A stretch of 64,000 bases of DNA from Xanthobacter autotrophicus (GTDB lineage: Bacteria > Pseudomonadota > Alphaproteobacteria > Rhizobiales > Xanthobacteraceae): NCBI RefSeq assembly GCF_043194295.1, contig NZ_JBAFVK010000002.1, one strand, 5' to 3'. Below the pieces are notes generated by a model. It searched no databases and was not told the origin of the DNA. It worked only from the letters and a program-made list of their open reading frames with translations. This document shows, piece after piece, positions 60,259 through 64,000 of this stretch. Position 1 is the first letter of the stretch; each line of letters starts with the position of its first letter. Both the position numbers and the translations under genes were made by a program.

Positions 60259-61178
60259 AGCCAGAGCGCCACCGTGAACACCGCAAGCCCGGTGGACATG
60301 GACACCGCGCTGGTGGAGGCCCCCACCCCGATGCCGTAGCGCTGGGCCAGAAGATAGCCGTTGATGCCCGAAGGCATGGCGGCGAACAGCACCGCTACCC
60401 CGGCCCACACGGCCGGCATGGGGAACAGGAGGGTGAGAGCGTAGACCGCCGCCGGATGCACCAGCAGCTTCAGCCCGCTGATGAGCGCGGAGGGGGCAAG
60501 GTCGCCCCCCGACATACCGTACCGCTTCAGCGACAGACCCAGCGAGATGAGGGCGCAGGGCGTGGCGGCGGCGGCGATCAGGTCCACCATCTGCTTGGGA
60601 ATGCCGGTGGCCTGGATGCCGAGGACACGGCCCAGCGCGCCGGCATAGATGCCGATGAGGATGGGATTGAGCGCCAGCGCCTTCACCAGCTTCATGGCGG
60701 TGGCGCGGGAGAAGCCGGCGCTGCCCTCCATGAGCACGGTGGCCGCCACCAGCATCACCGGCAGGTGGATGGCGATGAGCAGGAACAGGGGCACCGCCCC
60801 CTCCGGTCCGTAGGCCTTCAGGATGAGCGGCACGCCCACAAACACGGTGTTGGCCTGCCCCGCCGCGAAGCCGTGGATCACCGCCTCCTGCGGACTGCGG
60901 CCGAACAGCTTGCGCGCCGCCAGCATGGCGAGGCCGAAGGCGAAGAAGGCACCGGCGAAATAAGAGATCCAATAGCCCCAGGGCTGGGCCTCCGGCAGGC
61001 TCGATTCGCTCAGCGTCTTGAAGATCAGCGCCGGCACCGCGAGGCTGAAGACGAACTCGGCCAGCCCGTCGCTGGCGCGCTCGCTTACCAGCTTCACCTT
61101 GGCCGCAAGGTAGCCCACCGCCACCATGCCGAAGACCGGAAGAACGATGACGGCGATGTCGGAGAGGGTGCTCAGCAT
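60237..61178 (-). CDS. AEC-family transporter, second copy
   Basis: 313 residues from ATG 61178 (MLSTLSDIAVIVLPVFGMVA). Ten hydrophobic segments in two halves, with VIHGFAAGQANTVFVGVPLI and the NPILIGIYAGALGRVLGI region of AEC carriers, then VLFAAMPSGINGYLLAQRYG. The two halves and the MPSG motif mark the malonate/malate carrier type. It is only distantly similar to the first copy at 22782. The substrate is unknown. It starts 10 bases after the end of the ACT-like gene, so they may be cotranscribed. Confidence 0.88.
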   Translation of the reverse strand: MLSTLSDIAVIVLPVFGMVAVGYLAAKVKLVSERASDGLAEFVFSLAVPALIFKTLSESSLPEAQPWGYWISYFAGAFFAFGLAMLAARKLFGRSPQEAVIHGFAAGQANTVFVGVPLILKAYGPEGAVPLFLLIAIHLPVMLVAATVLMEGSAGFSRATAMKLVKALALNPILIGIYAGALGRVLGIQATGIPKQMVDLIAAAATPCALISLGLSLKRYGMSGGDLAPSALISGLKLLVHPAAVYALTLLFPMPAVWAGVAVLFAAMPSGINGYLLAQRYGIGVGASTSAVSMSTGLAVFTVALWLYVLGVG

Positions 61179-61188
61179 GGAAGATCCG

Positions 61189-61521
61189 TCAGGCGGCGCG
61201 GGTGGCCGCCGCGCGATGTTCGGGGGTCTGCGCGCCCCGGACGCGAGCCGCCGGAGCAAGCGCGGCGTCGCGCACGCCCACCATCACCGACAGCCGGCCC
61301 CGGAGCCGCTGCGCCAGATCGGCGGAGGCGGCGAACACGATCTCCACCGCGAGGCCATCGCCCGAGGTGGCGCACGCCACGTGGGCGGGCAGCACGTCGT
61401 GGATCACGAACGGCTCCAATAGGCGCAGCAGCAGGTTGGTTTCGGGTTCGGCCTCCACCGTGAGGCAATGGAGGTCCAGGCCGTCGGCGGCGACGGTGGG
61501 AAAGGGCTGGGCTTGGGACAT
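61189..61521 (-). CDS. ACT-like small protein (hypothetical)
   Basis: 110 residues from ATG 61521 (MSQAQPFPTVAADGLDLHCL). The pattern LHCLTVEAEPETNLLLRLLEPFVIHDVLP, alternating beta strands and a helix, then VEIVFAASADLAQRLRGRL, resembles the ACT fold of acetolactate synthase small subunits, but the match is from memory and weak. The C-terminal 20 residues are Arg/Ala-rich. It precedes the AEC transporter by 10 bases. An amino-acid-sensing role is only a guess. Confidence 0.55.
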   Translation of the reverse strand: MSQAQPFPTVAADGLDLHCLTVEAEPETNLLLRLLEPFVIHDVLPAHVACATSGDGLAVEIVFAASADLAQRLRGRLSVMVGVRDAALAPAARVRGAQTPEHRAAATRAA

Positions 61522-62011
61522 GGGACGATCCGGAGCAAAACGGGCCTTATCGGCCGCAGGCGATGCGAGACGGGCCATGCGGCCCTTGCGGTCATCGCGC
61601 CATGCCGGATTGGGGGGCTTCAAGGGCGGCTCGCCTGCCTCGGCAGGGGCGGCCTTCAAATCAACGTCCCGGACGGCGCGTCAGTTCACCCGGCCGACCG
61701 TGTCGACCGGGCGCGGAATTCGCCGCGGGACCGGGAAGAAACCCGGCATCTCGTATCCGGAACAATGCATGGCTCGAACCATAGGACCCGGCTGCAAACC
61801 CGTCAACGGGTTCGTTAAATCGGTTTGAATTGAGCGCTGTTGCCCGCTCTCCCGCACGCGGGGACGGGTTGCGGAGGGGGCAGGCTGTCTCCCCTACCAC
61901 TGCCGCCAGGAAAGGCACCGCGTGCCCTCAGCCTACCCTCTCGCGCACGCGGGAGAGGGTTCCATCGTGCCCGGTCGAGCAATAGCCCTGTTCGCCGGCC
62001 CAATTGGCAGC
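61522..62011. other. Intergenic region with short palindromic repeats
   Basis: Nearly 500 bases without a supported gene. It contains two REP-type palindromes (about 61848-61865 and 61933-61957) and a small perfect hairpin AACCCGT/ACGGGTT at 61797-61812. An AT-richer patch lies near 61810-61840. No tRNA or protein could be recognised. Confidence 0.5.
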
Positions 62012-62045
62012 CCCCAAAACGAAACGGCCGGGACTGGCCCGGCCG
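62012..62045 (-). terminator. Rho-independent terminator of rpoZ
   Basis: On the minus strand the stem CGGCCGGG/CCCGGCCG (62045-62025) is followed by TTTCGTTTT. It ends about 60-90 bases after the rpoZ stop. Confidence 0.82.
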
Positions 62046-62105
62046 TGAGTCGCTCGACTGTCACCAAGCCGCACGCGAGCGCGCGGCTTCGATCAGCCCA
62101 GCCGA

Positions 62106-62495
62106 TCAACCCTCGTCGTCGTCGGTGTGCTCGGGGGGCACCAGGCCCTGGAGGCCGGCCAGAAGCTCTTCCTCGGTCATGCGGTCGAGCATCACGTCGC
62201 TGTCTTCGCCACCCGAGCTGTCGCCGGAAGCGATGAGCGGCACCGTCTCGGGCTCGGGCTCGTCCACCTCGGTGTATTTCTGCAGCGAGTGGATCAGGTC
62301 TTCCTTCAGATCCTCGGGGCTGACATGCTCGTCGGCGATCTCGCGCAGGGCGACCACCGGGTTCTTGTCATTGTCGCGATCAACGGTGATCTGGGCGCCG
62401 GACGAGATCATGCGCGCCCGGTGGGCGGCGAGCAGGACCAGCTCGAACCGGTTGTCCACCTTGTCGATGCAATCTTCAACCGTGACACGGGCCAT
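62106..62495 (-). CDS. rpoZ: RNA polymerase omega subunit
   Basis: 129 residues. MARVTVEDCIDKVDNRFELV and the AAHRARMISSG block form the conserved N-terminal core that binds the beta-prime subunit; KNPVVALREIAD follows. The acidic C-terminal tail (SGGEDSDVMLDRM region) is of the length usual in Rhizobiales. The omega subunit helps RNA polymerase assembly and, with DksA, the response to ppGpp. rsh, usually its downstream neighbour, lies about 40 kb away on the same strand. It is divergent from the NYN gene. Confidence 0.96.
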   Translation of the reverse strand: MARVTVEDCIDKVDNRFELVLLAAHRARMISSGAQITVDRDNDKNPVVALREIADEHVSPEDLKEDLIHSLQKYTEVDEPEPETVPLIASGDSSGGEDSDVMLDRMTEEELLAGLQGLVPPEHTDDDEG

Positions 62496-62701
62496 GGGCT
62501 CGTCACTCCCTCATGCGCATAAGGCGCGCAACACTCGGCCTTGAGAAGAGCGGGTCAGTACAGCAATTCACCATGATGGGCAAGCCCGGCCTGCCTTTTT
62601 CGCTTGCTTTGGGCCGGCCTTCGTCGGAGAAAGGCGATTGCACGACGTGGTTTGCAGCCGTTGTTCGTTACGCCCATCCCATTCCATCGGCGGACCTTTG
62701 T

Positions 62702-63313
62702 ATGCAGGGCCTGGAAAAGATCGCTCTTCTGATAGATGGCGCCAATCTATATTCAGCTACCAAAGCGCTTGGCTTCGACATTGACTACAAGCGGCTCCTG
62801 AAGGAATTCCAGAGCCGAGGGTATCTGTTGCGGGCGTTCTATTACACGACACTGATCGAGGACCAGGAATATTCCTCGATCCGCCCGCTGCTCGACTGGC
62901 TGGACTACAACGGCTACGCAGTCGTCACCAAGCTTGCCCGCGAGTTCACCGATTCCCAGGGTCGCCGTCGCGTGCGCGGCAACATGGACATCGAGATCGC
63001 CGTCGACGCCATGGAACTGGCCGAGCACGTGGACCACATCGTCCTGTTCTCCGGAGACGGTGACTTCCGCTCGCTGGTGGAGGCGCTTCAGCGCAAGGGC
63101 GTGCGCGTTTCGGTGGTGTCCACCATCTCCACCCAGCCGCCGCTGATCGCCGATGACCTGCGCCGGCAGGCGGATGTCTTCATCGACCTAGTGGACCTGC
63201 AGCCGAAGATCGGACGCGATCCCTCCGAGCGGCAGGGCCGCATGTCGGAGACGCCCCGCTTCCTGGAGCGTCGTGGCGCCGCCGCCACCGCCAGCGACCC
63301 CGGCGAAACCTGA
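62702..63313 (+). CDS. NYN-domain (LabA/DUF88) protein, putative ribonuclease
   Basis: 203 residues from ATG 62702 (MQGLEKIALLIDGANLYSAT). NYN/PIN-like domain with IALLIDGANLYSATKALGF (first acidic residue), the GNMDIEIAVDAMELAEHVDH core and VLFSGDGDFRSLVEALQRKG, which together form a metal-binding acidic site. NYN proteins are predicted RNases; LabA-type members occur next to rpoZ in many alphaproteobacteria. A longer reading from 62513 is rejected because the extension is unlike the family. It is followed after 16 bases by the uracil-DNA glycosylase gene. Confidence 0.92.
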   Translation: MQGLEKIALLIDGANLYSATKALGFDIDYKRLLKEFQSRGYLLRAFYYTTLIEDQEYSSIRPLLDWLDYNGYAVVTKLAREFTDSQGRRRVRGNMDIEIAVDAMELAEHVDHIVLFSGDGDFRSLVEALQRKGVRVSVVSTISTQPPLIADDLRRQADVFIDLVDLQPKIGRDPSERQGRMSETPRFLERRGAAATASDPGET

Positions 63314-63329
63314 GCCTCGGAACCCGAGC

Positions 63330-64000
63330 ATGGCCAAGGTTTCCATTGCCCGGGCCTCCGCCGCCCGGACACCCACCCGATCGCCTGCCCGGCCGACCCT
63401 GGAGCCGGGGGCCGACTGCCCCCTGTGCCCGCGCCTCGCCGATTTCCGCCATGAATGGCAGGCGGTCGAACCCGGCTGGCACAACGCCCCTGTGCCCGCC
63501 TTCGGGCCGGAAGATGCACGCCTGCTCATCGTCGGCCTCGCCCCCGGCCTGCGGGGGGCGAACCGCACCGGGCGGCCCTTCACCGGCGACTATGCCGGCG
63601 ACCTGCTTTACGCGACGCTGATCGAATACGGCTTCGCCGCCGGCACCTATGGCGCCCATCCGGAAGACGGCCTCACCCTCACCGATGCCCGCATCGTGAA
63701 CGCGGTGCGCTGCGTGCCGCCGCAGAACAAGCCGACGCCGGAGGAAATCCGCACCTGCCGGCCGTTTTTGTCCGCGCCCATGGCCGCCATGCCCCGCCTC
63801 TCAGCCATCGTGACGCTGGGCAAGATCGCCCATGATTCGACGCTGGCGGCGCTGGGGCAGAAAGCCTCGCGGCTCAAGTTCGGCCACGGCGCGACGGATA
63901 CCATCACCGATGGCACAATGGGTCCGGTGCGGCTGTTCGCGAGCTACCATTGCTCGCGCTACAACACCAACACGCGGGTGCTGACGCCGGACATGTTCCG
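63330..64000 (+). CDS. Uracil-DNA glycosylase, family 5 (UdgB), partial
   Basis: The reading frame from ATG 63330 (MAKVSIARASAARTPTRSPA) is open to the right edge, giving 223 residues without the C-terminus. After a low-complexity start comes the iron-sulfur cysteine pair CPLC near residue 30, motif A as VGLAPGLRGANRTGRPFTGD, TLGKIAH in the centre, and the second motif region SYHCSRYNTNTRVLT. Loss of the usual catalytic Asp/Asn in motif A with retention of GANRTGRPFTGD is the family 5 pattern. It removes uracil and related lesions from DNA. Probably cotranscribed with the NYN gene. Confidence 0.92.
   Translation, partial: MAKVSIARASAARTPTRSPARPTLEPGADCPLCPRLADFRHEWQAVEPGWHNAPVPAFGPEDARLLIVGLAPGLRGANRTGRPFTGDYAGDLLYATLIEYGFAAGTYGAHPEDGLTLTDARIVNAVRCVPPQNKPTPEEIRTCRPFLSAPMAAMPRLSAIVTLGKIAHDSTLAALGQKASRLKFGHGATDTITDGTMGPVRLFASYHCSRYNTNTRVLTPDMF

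Overview
The window is a GC-rich (roughly two-thirds GC by eye), gene-dense chromosomal segment of an alphaproteobacterium. A Hyphomicrobiales/Rhizobiales member, most plausibly of the Xanthobacteraceae (Xanthobacter, Azorhizobium, Ancylobacter type), fits best. The reasons are a lipoyl domain on the E1-beta subunit of pyruvate dehydrogenase, an Irr regulator with heme motifs, a DivK - DUF3572 - DinB neighbourhood, an rsh-pdxJ-acpS-lepB-rnc-era run, DUF2794, an L-malyl-CoA lyase-type enzyme, and short palindromic intergenic repeats of the kind common in rhizobia. I see no rRNA, tRNA, prophage, integrase, insertion sequence or CRISPR array.

Layout. 0-0.9 kb: end of a branched-chain amino-acid ABC permease and a rhodanese. 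0.85-10.6 kb (minus): the 2-oxoacid dehydrogenase/lipoate block ftsB, pdhA, small membrane gene, pdhB, pdhC, DUF465, a deoxyribosyltransferase-like gene, lpdA, a low-GC orphan, two GlsB-type membrane genes, lipA and a Coq10/RatA gene. 10.7-16.1 kb (plus): recO, parC, a CLC channel. 16.1-22.4 kb (minus): the stringent-response/translation block rsh-pdxJ-acpS-lepB-rnc-era. 22.8-35.5 kb: transport and redox genes, malyl-CoA lyase, an HspQ-like gene, an IalB-like protein, a peptide-type solute-binding protein and an SH3-domain protein. 35.6-44 kb: rnr, DUF983, Nudix, MFS, rpmG, divK, DUF3572, a striking 36-bp palindromic tandem array, dinB. 43.9-50.4 kb: an unknown gene with a Mo-box-like palindrome, a stand-alone ModE-type regulator, ccmB/ccmA, acnA, DUF1223. 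50.4-57.7 kb: a candidate small RNA, DUF2794, repeat-filled DNA, purB, murI, a Tat-type lytic transglycosylase, irr, dsbB, HNH nuclease. 57.8-64 kb: esterase, AlkA-type glycosylase, gluQ, AEC carrier, ACT-like protein, rpoZ, NYN protein and the start of a family 5 uracil-DNA glycosylase.

Common themes. Acetyl-CoA metabolism (pyruvate dehydrogenase, aconitase, malyl-CoA lyase) is spread over the window. The intergenic regions of these three loci each carry a perfect match to TGCRNYGCASMA, the motif I remember for PhaR/PhbF-type carbon-storage regulators, so they may form a regulon. The most unusual DNA is the in-frame array of five 36-bp palindromic units joining DUF3572 to dinB. Other items worth checking are the Mo-box/ModE pair, a rod-shaped minus-strand RNA with a strong terminator near 50.6 kb, and the roughly 40 kb that separate rpoZ from rsh, which are neighbours in many relatives.
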